From Phallus indusiatus (Eukaryota > Basidiomycota > Agaricomycetes > Phallales > Phallaceae), in NCBI GenBank assembly GCA_027605045.1, contig JAQFWX010000077.1, positions 62,001-126,000 on the forward strand: DNA of 64,000 nt. The letters run 5' to 3'. This document shows positions 1-10,880 of this stretch, piece after piece. A program made the position numbers and the translations under genes. Below the pieces are notes generated by a model, which saw nothing but the letters and a program-made list of their open reading frames with translations, was not told the origin of the DNA and did no database searches. Numbering within the stretch: the first letter of the stretch is position 1; each line of letters opens with the position of its first letter.

Positions 1-224
1 GCAGCTTAAAACAAGTGAGACGATGCGCGAACCGAATTATTCGATATCAATCGGGTACTCGATACGTTTGTATGCATCAGTGTTAGTCACATCGCCACAT
101 TATTCGTTGGCTGAATTTCGGTTTTCGAATGGCAAAGGGATATAAATAAACGTTACAATTAGCGAATTAGGGTATATCTCTACTATTACTACTGCTACTA
201 CATATACGACAATCCAAATAATAA

Positions 225-2331
225 TTAAAGTGTTACACGAGTAAATCTAACTAATAAAAGACTTTCATTGAACTTGCCTCTTTTCCCGGACAACCTCACA
301 AATCTCCATCCGGGTTGTAAGTAATCCACTCTAGCACAAAATATACCAAGACGGTCCTTTGTGAGCCATTCATCCTGATAAATAATTAACCTATGTAATA
401 GTTATTGTTAAAAACCGGCAACGGGAGCATGCGTAGGTAACTGGTAAAGCAATTACCTTATAAATGATAAATCGTGTTCCAGATATTCCCAGTGAAATCG
501 CTCGTTCCAGAAAAAGTCGGCTGTGGCTCCGTCAGGCGGAGAGCTCTCAGATGGATGTTTAGATTGGGAGCGGAACGTCTTGGTACGCTCTGAAGGAAAG
601 AAAAGCTCTCCGTGAACAAAAGCCTTCATGTTCTGCTTTAACTTCGGATTTGGTACTGTGAGAGAAAAAGTGGTTTATGAGTGTGAAAGAACGAAGTCGT
701 TCGTTTGTTAAAATTAACTCACCGTTGCAGGCTCCCAATATTTCACAAGTTAGTCTGACATTTCGTTTCGTGGAAGGCTGAATCCCACGAAGTGCGTCCG
801 GTTTGAGAACCCAACCTCCCGTTTCGACGAACATTGCCTCATTAAACTGCAAATTTCGGTCATATTTTTGCCAATTCAAGGCAGAGATATGAGTTCCTGA
901 AGACTCATATTACGAAGTAAACAGCGGCTTTGAGCGAGATACTCACCTGAAGCCCAATACTTGAGCGGTGAGAGATTACTTGACATGACCCGAGTTCCCT
1001 TTGGATAAACTCTTCGCATATGATTCATAGAGTGGTCAATCAATTGCTCCAAAAAATGCGGCAATAGTTTTCCTAAAGTTATTTCCGATAAGTTGTATAG
1101 AAGGTGAGGCGGATCAATTATGACTATTTACGTCAGTGATCAATCAGAATCGTTTAGGGAATATGAAAAATTGTTAATCTGGCTACCTTGTTTAAGCCAG
1201 CCGTCAGCTGGCTTGATGCTGCGACAATATATACCCAAGGCGGCCAATGAGGGTGCGATCTTTGTCAAAGTCGCTTTGACTACACCCGGATTCGGCAGCT
1301 GATTTGAGTCACTTGTTTCCTCGTCATCTAGCTCGACGCACTCAGAGGCACTCATCGAGTCGGAGTAGCCTTGGTTGGAATCAAAGTGATATTCTACCTA
1401 ACAACGTGAAGGTGAGAAAAAGCGAATCAAAAGGCAGAGTTCGGAATAGGGTACTTGCCATAACGAGAATTCTACCTCGTAAATGAGCAGGAGTGATCTC
1501 GCGTTCTCTCCCTTCGAATCCTTCAATTGGTGCGGTCACCAGCTTGTCACCCAAAACATCCTTCATCACTTGAACCAGCTCATCCTGGTGTTGCAAGGGC
1601 ACATGACATTCTAGGCTGATCAAAACGGGCCAATCAGCGGGATCGACGGCATCTCCGATGGCTACGCAGACGTCACGAAATGGTATATGATCGCTCCAGG
1701 TCCATCCATGGGTGACAATGAGTCCCGCGGCTGCGTACCAAACGTCAATTTCTACGCAGCGACAGTGGTGGGAAAGAACATGGGTATAGGCCGATGCGTG
1801 GGCTTTGCCCATTAACTGGTATGATAGTAGATATGTATTATGCGACGTTCTGTGCTGAATTAACGAGGCGTTTAAAAAACCAGATAAAGTCTTGCGTACG
1901 ATATAAAATAGTGAGATAGTGGAAAGCTATCGTCGGGTTCGGGGGGTTTGACAACTGGCTTTTTGAGAACATCTTGGGGTTTCTGTTGTATGTAGTTAGA
2001 ATTAGTCCAGATAAACAAGAAATGCGGGTATTTACCTCGTTTCTTAGATCCAGAAAGTCGAGCATTTCTTTGCTCAGTCTTTGAGGATCAGACTGAGGAA
2101 CAACATTGAGAGCGGTATCCAGATCTGTTGACGTGATGTTGAATTCGACCCCTTCTGAGCCTGCTTCAGTACAATCGTCTTTAATAGCCTCGGAATCCAT
2201 GCTGGTATAGCCAAAGCTAAAAGGGTCTTATAGGAGATGCTAAACTTGCTGGCATCAAAGCTCCTGAGTCCTGGGGACGAGAGCAAGCTGAGGCGCTGAA
2301 CTTTAAGCGAGCCATACTGAGTCAATGACAT
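225..2331 (-). CDS. Phosphoinositide-specific phospholipase C (X, Y and C2 domains)
   Basis: Hydrolyses PIP2 to IP3 and diacylglycerol at the plasma membrane. Reading exons in order on the minus strand gives the X-box start PLSHYFIS + TSHNTYL at the junction of intron 1850-1899, then CRCVEIDVW and LIVTHGWTWSDHIPF; both expected catalytic His residues are present. After a short acidic linker comes the Y domain (GIYCRSIKPADGWLKQ, HMRRVYPKGTRV, LNWQKYDRNLQFNE). A C2 domain closes the protein (FCARVDYLQPGWRFVRL), with stop at 225-227. Introns that keep the frame: 1983-2035, 1850-1899, 1398-1458 (GC-AG), 1124-1186, 897-947, 656-722 and 391-456. I see no PH or EF-hand module; the N-terminus is short and unclear. 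The start may be ATG 2331 or ATG 2200. Family assignment is firm; only the first exon is uncertain. Confidence 0.9.
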
Positions 2332-3081
2332 AATTAGTGATTACTCCACCCCTTTTGCTCCCTTTTGTCACCTGGCGAGCGTTGTCATCGTTGGACGATC
2401 CATTGGCATTGTGCACGTTTGTGTCGACGCTTTGAGTGACGAATCAATTAATTACCTACTGTGTTACATAAGCATTCGTGGACCTACTCCTGATCGTCGT
2501 GACAATTTGGGCTCATTCGCCGTGTAAACGCAATGTGTTACTCCACCGCTTCGAACAATAATTACTGCCTTTTGAACCAAAGAGTTTTCGGTGAACTGGA
2601 GAAACAGCCAAATCTCGCAAGTCGGAGCATTAGGGTGACAGGTTACAAGCTTTGACAGAGAATGGCTGTACCGAAAGGAGAAATGATGTTGGTCACATTC
2701 GGACATTCCAGGGGTTTGCAAACTCTGAATCGGTAAAACTTCGAAACAGAGGCAAGAGATTAGTCAACAATAAGGATTAGAGTTAGAATCTAATACTTAT
2801 GGTTCAGCACTGTATACAAACAAAAAGCGGGTACGGTGTGTGTTTTTACTGTGAGATGTCTCCAACTTTAAAAGCGCTGTCGTTCAGCCAGTTTGACCGG
2901 TGTAGTAACCGGTTTGAAGGAAGGGGGAAGAGGATGAACAAGGGCTGCTATACTGGTCGCACTAAACACTCGTATTATAAATTGGGTTTGAGTCTATTTT
3001 TTTTCTTCATTTCCTATTTCCCTCCCCTTCTTTACTACTTCATTATATTCTACATCCTACAGGAATTTGGACACGAAAGCC
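2332..3081. other. Divergent intergenic region between PI-PLC and chitinase
   Basis: This is the shared 5' region of two divergently transcribed genes. An 85-codon open frame on the minus strand (2464-2721) resembles nothing I know and is probably chance. The last 100 bases before the chitinase start hold a TATA-like box and a long pyrimidine tract. Confidence 0.5.
2976..2982 (+). promoter_or_regulatory. TATA-like box of the chitinase gene
   Basis: TATAAAT lies about 105 bases upstream of the chitinase ATG. It is followed by a T/C-rich run (about 2995-3055), a common arrangement around transcription starts in filamentous fungi. Inferred from position only. Confidence 0.45.
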
Positions 3082-4424
3082 ATGCATGTGTCTTTCTTTA
3101 TCATGACGTTAATCACACTTTCCACCATTCTCTCTCCTGCAACTGCTGTAACATTTAGTTCCAAGGCTCCCAATGTCCTCAGGTCTGCTTGGTTCACTTC
3201 GTATCATGACGATTCAACCGCTGGTTACAGCTTCAATGTCGATCAGATTAATTGGGGTAAATATACACATATGAATTATGCATTTGTTATCCCCACCTCG
3301 AATCCATCTGCCCTCACCGCATCACCCCAAGACGTACATATTCTTCCTCAACTTGTAAACGCTGCCCACGCTAACAATGTCACTGTTTCTGTCTCACTTG
3401 GCGGTTGGGGCGGCTCACAACATTTTAGCACCATTGTATCCTCACCCGAGAGTCGTTCAAAGTTTGTTTCCGCCTTGGCCACATTTACACAGGCGTGGAA
3501 ACTTGACGGTATCGACTTTGAGTGCGTTTTGATCTTTATTAATTTCTGCCTTTATTCTAATTTGACAAATCTTCTTCAAACTCACTGCAGTTGGGAGTAT
3601 CCTGGCAAGCAAGGAATTGGTTCCAACGCCGTTTCTCCTCAGGACTCCGATAATTTCCTCTCCCTACTCAAGCTTTTACGTAGTACACCATCTACGCAAG
3701 AGCTGATTATCAGTGCTGCCGTTTCCCTCAAGCCCTTCATTTCCTCGACCGGTGCACCCATAACTAACGTTTCCCAGTTCGCCGACGTACTTGATTACAT
3801 TGAAATCATGAACTACGACGTTTGGGGATCATGGTCTTCTGCTGTTGGACCTAACGCACCGCTAGACGATTCATGCGCACCAATAGCAGATCAACAGGGA
3901 TCCGCGACGAGTGCTGTTAATGCTTGGGTTGCTGCTGGCATGCCGGCTCACAAGATTTCCCTCGGTGTTGCTGCTTATGGACACAGTTTTAGTGTTTCAC
4001 CTCATAAAGCCTTCAAAAATGGAGCTTTAACTTCTTTCCCCCCCTTTGATAAGAACAATCAGCCTGCCGGTGATAGCTGGGGTGGTTCGTCAGGTAATAT
4101 TGACATTTGTGGAAACCCTACCTCTTTCTCTAATGTTTATTAGGTGATTATGACTTCTGGGGTTTAATCGCTACAGGTTTCCTTGACTCGACTGGACAAC
4201 CCAATAAAGGGATACATTATCGCTTTGACAATTGCTCTCAGACCGCATATGTTTATAATTTCCAATCTCAGATCATGGTCTCCTTCGATGACGCTAATGC
4301 CTTTTCCGCCAAAGGTCAATTTATCAAATCTCATGGATTGCGGGGCTTTACTATGTGGGAGGCAGGCAGTGATTACCACGATATATTGTTGGATGCCGTC
4401 ATGAGTGGCATGGGTGATGCATAA
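3082..4424 (+). CDS. Secreted GH18 chitinase
   Basis: Glycoside hydrolase family 18 endochitinase, expected to cleave beta-1,4-GlcNAc chains outside the cell or in the wall. The ATG at 3082 starts a signal peptide (MHVSFFIMTLITLSTILSP). SVSLGGWGG is the conserved substrate-cleft strand. Removing intron 3522-3590 creates the catalytic motif DGIDFDWEYPG with the acid/base Glu intact. IEIMNYDVWG and MWEAGSDY near the C-terminus are also family-typical. The frame must change near 4094-4143. A 50-nt GTAATA...TTATTAG intron (4094-4143) restores it, giving GSSG-DYDFWGL. However, that stretch also encodes a peptide (NIDICGNP) resembling a conserved part of the family, so a one-base frameshift is the alternative. 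No chitin-binding module or GPI signal is seen. Confidence 0.88.
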
Positions 4425-5349
4425 TGCATAATGGATGATTGGTAATAACTTATGGACAAATTTTCTATACTTATTATTCTCATGAATTAATCTCAATCTA
4501 CACATAATTTACAACATATATGTAATTACCATACAAAGTAATGATACCATCTTTACAATGATTTAACCAGTGACGAGACTAATTGTCAAATAACAGCTTC
4601 CGTTGCTATTGATACATCTACGACTGAAAACAAATGATTAGTATGTTTTCCCCCTGCCTAATATATGTAATCACGATCCAGCTGTCCACGTCGTAATTCA
4701 AAAGTACCCATGTGCATTCAATCTTCGGCATGTCTCCTTCGACAAGCAAATCCAGTCTCTCTAATTACAGAGTATGACTGCAAACTTTCAAGGACATGAC
4801 CACTCTTATCCCTTTAAAGCTGACTCTGGAAGGGTTCAATAAGCATAGAACAGCTTCTCATTTTCCAACTCCATACATCCAACCAAATCTGCTCGAATGT
4901 ACAAACCCCAAATACGACCTGGAAGCGTGTATTTACTTGATTTCTGGAGGTTAACTCATATATCTCGAGAAATCATCAATACCTTTGACCACGAATTCTA
5001 TACAACAGCGAGACCAGATTGTAACCTCTGCGAATGGGAACAAACCATGTCAGTTCGATGTAAAATTATTAACCACATTAGTTACGGCTTCCCTGAGGTA
5101 GGGGGAAAGCAGTCCTATTTCCATTGGCGTCTTTTGCGCCGTAGTAGGACGAGTCAGATTCGAATTCGACTGAAAAAGTTGTTGAACCTGGTCGCAGCGT
5201 ACGTTGAATATACCTTCAAGCTTTCTGGACTCGGAGCTGCTACAGAGCGAGAGGAAGTTCGTCTAGAAAATAATTTGGAGCAAGGTCGTGCAATGTTAAC
5301 CTTCGACTGATCGTCCGACACCGAATGGGGATGTTTTGTTTGTTTACAG
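4425..5349. other. Intergenic sequence with a 137-codon open frame of doubtful meaning
   Basis: Mostly AT-rich. A plus-strand open frame at 4897-5310 covers much of the right half and may include exons of the gene whose tail is at 5350-5570. I could not connect it through a convincing splice, and its peptide matches no family I know. Confidence 0.3.
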
Positions 5350-5570
5350 GCTTGGAGACATTCGCGAACGGCTTCCACGACGCATGGCGTTATCTTCCGA
5401 GCGTAGAAAGCAACCCAAATGTATCGAATCCCGTAGCTTGAAAAAGTAAGTTCGCTAATTACGAGCTACAAATTTACTACCTACCGGTGATCATTCGATA
5501 CATACTGAGGCTACTAGGTGAACGGTTGAAATCCAGCCCTGATTTAGTCGCCGAGTTTTGTTCCAAATGA
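5350..5570 (+). CDS. Last two exons of an unrecognised gene
   Basis: Exon 5350-5445 follows a good acceptor (TTTACAG) and ends at a GTAAG donor. Intron 5446-5509 joins it in frame to a terminal exon ending at TGA 5568-5570. The predicted tail is basic (LGDIRERLPRRMALSSERRK, then LLGERLKSSPDLVAEF). The matching frame across the splice and the charged, helical composition suggest real coding sequence. I do not recognise the family and could not trace the upstream exons with confidence. They may lie in 4897-5310. Confidence 0.35.
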
Positions 5571-5989
5571 TAGAAGATACATGGACCGACACTTCCATGT
5601 AGAAAAGAATTATATCATGTATGGACAGTATATACATGCATAAAGGAGTGTACATAAAGTGAAGAAGTAATCGATCATGGTCACCTATAGGAGAAACCCG
5701 ACGTGCGAAAGACTAACAAAGAAAAAGATGCCCCGGTCAAAAAAAAAAAGCAGAAAATTTAGACGAAAAGTAACACATGATTTATCTGATTTTGTGCGCG
5801 ATAACTTCGGTGCATGTGTCGCCTGACAGTGTGATAATAACATCGTAGGTCATATATGCGCGTATAGCTTGGATAATTTCCATGAATATAACGCGGGATC
5901 CTTCATAAAAATTTAATTTCGAGAGTGACAACATGCGGGGTTGTTTTCGGATTCTCAAATTTTAGATAGTATAAAAGCTGAAATTGATG
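5571..5989. other. Intergenic, no feature seen
   Basis: AT-rich sequence with an A-run near 5738 and no open frame of note. Confidence 0.5.
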
Positions 5990-6230
5990 TGACATCTCGA
6001 GGACAAACCTTTCTCTTTCTCCAACATCTTTAACATAATTGGCATTTGGGATGATTGTTACATCGAATCCCAAAATATGAGTTTGCTTACCCACCATAGA
6101 TATCCTTGATATTGTTTCTCAGGGAGCTTTATCATACTAAACCACATGCCTGTCCGAGCGCGCTTTACACCCGTCTTCCCCCCAACCGCCCCCAACGTCA
6201 ACGGTTCAGAACCCAGCCATCCAAGATGTC
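5990..6230 (+). pseudogene. Fragment of an unknown gene, inverted copy of 15321-15545
   Basis: Reading plus, the sequence matches the minus strand of 15321-15545. Both share an exon end (EDKPFSFSN... / EDTPSISFS...), an intron with a GTGAGTTTG-like donor, and an exon encoding HMPVRARFTPVFPPTAPNVN. Homology stops just after the codons for NGSEP, before the stop codon found in the other copy. The homologous part of the intron donor has changed to ATGAGT here, so this copy looks broken. The parent gene is not in the window. Confidence 0.55.
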
Positions 6231-6365
6231 TTGCGACATCTTGTCCTAAACCGCAATCTTCATTGTGATTGTGATATCCTCCCTTTCGGTCAGAGAGTTA
6301 GAATTACTTAAATTGTATAACCACCTGACCGGGAATTATTAGCGTCTAGGGTATTCCACGTCCAA

Positions 6366-6553
6366 TGGAGTTCGAGGCGCACTCTTTCTCTTCGTTTCAG
6401 CTTCGCTTCTTTTTGAAGGGGCTAATCACCCAAACATACAACAACAGAAGACGGGTCTGGCGGAGAGGTAGATGCATTTTCAAAGGGTTCTTGCGGTTAG
6501 TGCTCTTTTACCTTGATGATTATATATTAGCCCTTGACTGTGAATTTAGCCAT
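6366..6553 (+). repeat. Left arm of an imperfect inverted repeat
   Basis: About 188 bases that reappear in reverse orientation at 7488-7685 with scattered substitutions. Both arms keep an open frame encoding a similar peptide (KGLITQTYNNRRRVWRRGRC in this arm). Roughly 930 bases of unrelated sequence separate them. It may be a fold-back element or two copies of a gene fragment; I recognise no transposase. Confidence 0.7.
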
Positions 6554-7487
6554 CTACTTGGGCGGTCGGTTTTTTTTCTACAAAATTACCTGCATTAGCT
6601 TTGAACTTTTCCGTAGCAAACCCAAGCCCGCTCAGACGTGGTTGGTTCTTTTTCTTTCAATAATTGAATTTATCTCTTATTGTGATATAGCTGGCGCTGT
6701 CGATTTAGAGTCCGGCGGTCGTAAGTCTGTTCTTATTCCTGAGGAACTGGTCTCTGATCTTCATTTAGACCCGTCAGGCGACCGAGATTGACGCGGTTCG
6801 TCTTTTCTATCTCTACATATTTGAACCTAAGCCCATGGGGTCTGATAATCACGTAGATCTTGTCGGAAACGGGCGTCGAAAAAATTTCCAGGCTGTCTTT
6901 TGTTCTTTTTGTAGCTTGCTGCCAGTGGCATACCATGACAAGGCATTTTCGAGTAGGTTTGTTCAAGTTTTGTTATTTGCACATCGATAGTTCTCACCGT
7001 AGTTTCTCCTTATTAAAGCGCATCTCTGAGGCGTTGATTTAAACAATGAGCTATGAGACGTATGTCTTCTAATCCTGTTCCTTATTCATCTTGTAATGTT
7101 GACAATATGAGCTATGACAGTTGATAATTAAGCCGTGAAAGAGCATGGCACCCCGGTCTTATTCAAATATTGGTTGACTCCTTTTCTTCAGCCTCTTCAA
7201 TGGATAACTGATTGCCATTGACAAATTAGCACGCGGAAAAAAGTTCCTCCTCCAGCGGGTGGCGACGTCCCTCTCCCGGGGAATGGCAACAATCCACCAG
7301 TAAATGCGAACGACCCCGCGATGGATACAAACGACCTCCGATAGACACAAACAAATTCCTAGCAGATATAAACGACTCTACCAATGATCCTATGACCTCC
7401 TAGCCCCTCCGAGTCCATCGACAATTTCGGCAGTCCGTGGAACACACCATTTGGAGCACGTTTCAGAGCCATCTGGTCAAATAACGG
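6554..7487. other. Spacer of the inverted repeat
   Basis: No convincing gene. A short open stretch (about 6690-6791, AVDLESGGRKSVLIPEELV) is coding-like but isolated. Near 7296-7375 an imperfect ~25-base unit containing ACAAACGAC or AAACGAC recurs three times. Confidence 0.4.
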
Positions 7488-7685
7488 CTAACTTCACAGT
7501 CAAGAACTAATAAATAATCATTAAGAAAAAGAGCACTAACCGCAAGATTCCTTTGAAGATGCATCTTCCTCTCCGCCAGACCCATCTTCTATTGTTGTAT
7601 GTTTGGGCGATTAGCCCCTTCAAACAAAACACAAGAAGCGAGGCCGAATCGAAAAGGAGTGCGCCTTTGACTCCATAAGGTATTT
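7488..7685 (-). repeat. Right arm of the inverted repeat
   Basis: Reverse-complement counterpart of 6366-6553. It shares the long block GGTCTGGCGGAGAGG and the flanking TTGCGGTTAGTGCTCTTTT. This arm has a few extra bases at its outer end, so the arms are not freshly duplicated. Confidence 0.7.
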
Positions 7686-7883
7686 CAAACGAAACTCCAT
7701 GTCGGGTGAGCTGATTTGTATCGGGACTGGTAGCCGCGCAGGCAGCTGAGGGACTGTTGGATGTCAACGAAAGGTTGCTAGTGCAGGTCTAAAAAGAATT
7801 CACTGTGAATGACATCAATCAAAGGCCAAGTACTCACTTCCACGGCGACCATTTTCTTGGTAGATGCAGAATGAAGGCAGAAA

Positions 7884-7965
7884 AGTTGGTGGGTGTCAAA
7901 GTGAAAGGAAAGTTGGTGGTTGCCAAAGCGAAAGGAAAGTTAGTCGATGCCAAAGTGAAGGGAGA
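7884..7965 (+). repeat. Three-unit tandem repeat encoding KLVxxKxKG
   Basis: A 30-base unit (AAGTTGGTGGxTGCCAAAG... type) is repeated about 2.7 times within a 63-codon open frame (7805-7996). The peptide is Lys/Val-rich (KLVGVKVKGKLVVAKAKGK). The frame is short and isolated, so I call the repeat but not a gene. Confidence 0.5.
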
Positions 7966-8337
7966 AAAAAAAATCGAAGCTCGAGCTGAGAATTGATAGT
8001 CCGAACACAACCATGCGTGTCGCTACTTCTGAAAAATATAAAAGGTCCTTGACCCTATTAAGGACGTTGCCTCACGTATATACTAATCACTGGTGATATG
8101 CGCAAATGCAAATATACTTTTAAACGTCGTGATTACACCACCTTGCATTATCGGCACCCGCCTCCGCGATAATATACTTGCCAGCAATTGTTCGAGGTGT
8201 CAACAACGATTACCTAGATTTATTTTCTGCGATCTTAGAATTCTAACGAACGATCTTGCATCGGTGATATTTATTTCAGATACTTTCCGTACATGCGTTC
8301 ATCTACCTCTCTAAGCTCTCAATAATCGCAATCGCGG

Positions 8338-9963
8338 CTAATGCAGAACTTTACTCAGCCTCTGAAGACTTCCTAAAAGTACATCTCCCTTCTTAATCAC
8401 AGAGTCGTACTGTGCCGATTTAGTTGATGGACGAGTGGTCTTCACAACTCCGTTAACCTGGTCAATTGTACAATTAAGCCGGCCAGACGAGATGAAATGA
8501 GACAAATCGCTAAATGTTGTTAGTAAGCCGGTTCATCAATTTATATTGTGGTTCTTACTTGTCGACAAATGCCTCGCTAACACCGAAAGCGACGCTCATG
8601 CTTTTTAGTGTCAAGGAGCTGTAACTTTCCAAGAGTTGTGCATAGGCTTTAATTCTTATTTCTCGGATATACCATCTGGCGTGTGGGCGAAGAATTTGGG
8701 AGGGTAATAAGTGAGTTTGTTCGAGTGCGGCTAAAATGATGTATGTTAAGACAAGCTTCTCCAAAAAAAAAAGAAATTAAAATTCAAACCTAAAGCTACA
8801 TAGAATTTATCATAGTGGCAATCGTAGAGAGACTTGGCGTAGTCAGGGATGTCCTTAATCTCGTGAATTACGGAATTCACTTCGGGTGATTGCAGAATCT
8901 AGATCCAACAAACAAAGTTTACTTTCAACTCATGAATTCGACTGTCAGATAGCTAATAGACATACCTTTTTCTTGATTTCTACTCGGCTCAAGGTCAATG
9001 TACCGGCTACTACTCCGTATAATACCAATCTGTCATAAGGTAATAACTCGGTGGCCGTGAACGTTGATAATGAGTCCAAAAGTAAAGGTGTTGCACGAGA
9101 AAACTGCCTGAGAAAGATAACAGTTAGTGTAAGCTGCACAATCCAAAAATCGCTGGGAATCTAACCTTATGGATAATAAATGAAGGGCGTGATATACCTT
9201 CAATCTATTACGTCTGTCCCAGTCGCCACCTTTCTCAACTAACCTAATAATACGGTTTAGCAAACAGAACAAAAAAACTTAAATAATGGAGAAGCGTACT
9301 CGTCAGCCTTTGCCAGGTTCTCTTTAATCAGTTCTTGATCCCCGTAGAAGAAACCCATCCGGATGAGAGTCAATACCAAATCAATTTTTGAACCCAAACC
9401 AGGAGTTTTTTCCAGTGTAGTGGCAACAGCCGCTAGCGCTTTTTCCTAAACAAATTCAATAATGACATCCTTAGTCTCGAAAAGAGTGACTTCTTGTTGC
9501 GAACCTTGTCCCCAATTCTAACAAGGTACATCGCTTTATTCCGCAATATATCAGCAATATCGCTTTCTCCTTCTGTTTTTTCAGCCTCCTCTAGCTTCTT
9601 GTCGAATTCTTCGAGGGCTTCTTTATTGGCGGCTTGCATTTCGTTGTATATCTCAGCGTCGAATGGTAGAGGTGCGACAGTATTTGTTGGTGGGGACGTC
9701 GACGTCGAAGGATCCAATACGGCGGTTAATGTACGATAGTAAGGTGCCATATCTGTTTTTTGTTCATTTATATTTAAAAAAGGTGAGAATTGTAGAATGA
9801 TTCGAGGGTGCTGAATAAAAATTAACCCACTATCTTTACGAATGCCAGCTAACAGCTCTTTTCTCGCCTCGTCGTGTAAGTTCGATAAAGAAGGTAAGGA
9901 TAAAGTAAAGGCATGCTGCGGAAGATCGAGATTGGGTATTGGGTGTACAATATCTTCAGACAT
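8338..9963 (-). CDS. RPN7: 26S proteasome regulatory subunit Rpn7 (PSMD6)
   Basis: Scaffold subunit of the 19S lid, which deubiquitinates substrates and feeds them to the proteasome. ATG at 9963 ([15 protein letters not shown]). Family marks in order: MAPYYRTL, an acidic helical stretch [27 protein letters not shown], then [16 protein letters not shown]. The PCI domain follows: [53 protein letters not shown]. The stop codon is 8338-8340 after LQRLSKVLH. Several short introns interrupt it, e.g. GTTCGC...TTTAG after GDK, which rejoins [13 protein letters not shown]. All exons I read are open and in frame, so the gene appears intact. A housekeeping gene; it diverges from the gene at 10881. Confidence 0.95.
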
Positions 9964-10880
9964 AATTAGCTGGTTGAGGTTGAGTGCGGTGAGGTAGAGG
10001 ACGCGTCAGACACTGGTGGTCAAAGGCGTTTGCCGAGCGGTGCCGATACCGCGCGACTACTAGAGTTCAAAGGGAAAAAAGGAGCTGCTCTCTAAACTGC
10101 TCTATTTCATTGATTTTTCTCGAACCTAAGCTACACATTACTCGGTTATTACTATATTTTTGTAAGAGTTCAAAATCCAACAAATGAGCTCGTCTTATTA
10201 TCACGTTTGTTGATCGGAACCTTGAGATATCTCAGTCTATTCACATGGAGTACTACCCCTTGTAGAACGACAGGCAAAGGAAGCCATATTCTCAGGCTTA
10301 ATTTGTAACTACAAGATCTCACACTTTCCACTCACTCGAGTCGTGGGGTCCAGGATTTTACTCAAATGAACTCTCCTCGAGGACAAAAGGCTGGCGACGT
10401 TCATGGATACCTAGCTTATCTTTGTTTTCAAGCAACGACGCAAGTGGCTTCGTTGTTGTCCATTTTCTACTTTATCAAGCAGGTTGCCTGTTGGAAAAGC
10501 TGATGTGAGTTGTAAAATCCAACGACTCGAAACAGCATGGTAACCTGAGAGTCTGGGAGGACTACAATGTTTGGACACGCTCTGGAGTCCAATGATGTCA
10601 ATCGGATAGTATCGGCCCATAACAATAGTGCCCAAAAACCTCTTCTATTTATACGAGTAACCGTAACTGATTGTTCTGAACATAGAGCAAGAACTCAGCT
10701 CGCTGTTGTGTGACGAAGCGCGAGTCACATTAATTCACCTTTTGGTGGCCACTGGCCTTAATCCATGCTGGCGACCGCAATGGAGATCCAACCGACAGAA
10801 GAAAACGCGTCAACGGTTTTGTCTATCAAAGTCTGTAACTAATTTTAAATAGTCGTTTTTTTTCTTTTACTGATATTGTC
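9964..10880. other. Divergent intergenic region RPN7 / C3HC zinc-finger gene
   Basis: About 900 bases. A 74-codon minus-strand frame at 10411-10635 resembles nothing known. No obvious PACE-like proteasome element was recognised by eye. A T-rich tract (10857-10868) lies just before the next start codon. Confidence 0.4.

Noticed and set aside
10411..10635. 74-codon minus-strand frame in the RPN7 divergent promoter
   Set aside because: No family resemblance, no splice context, and located in a regulatory gap.
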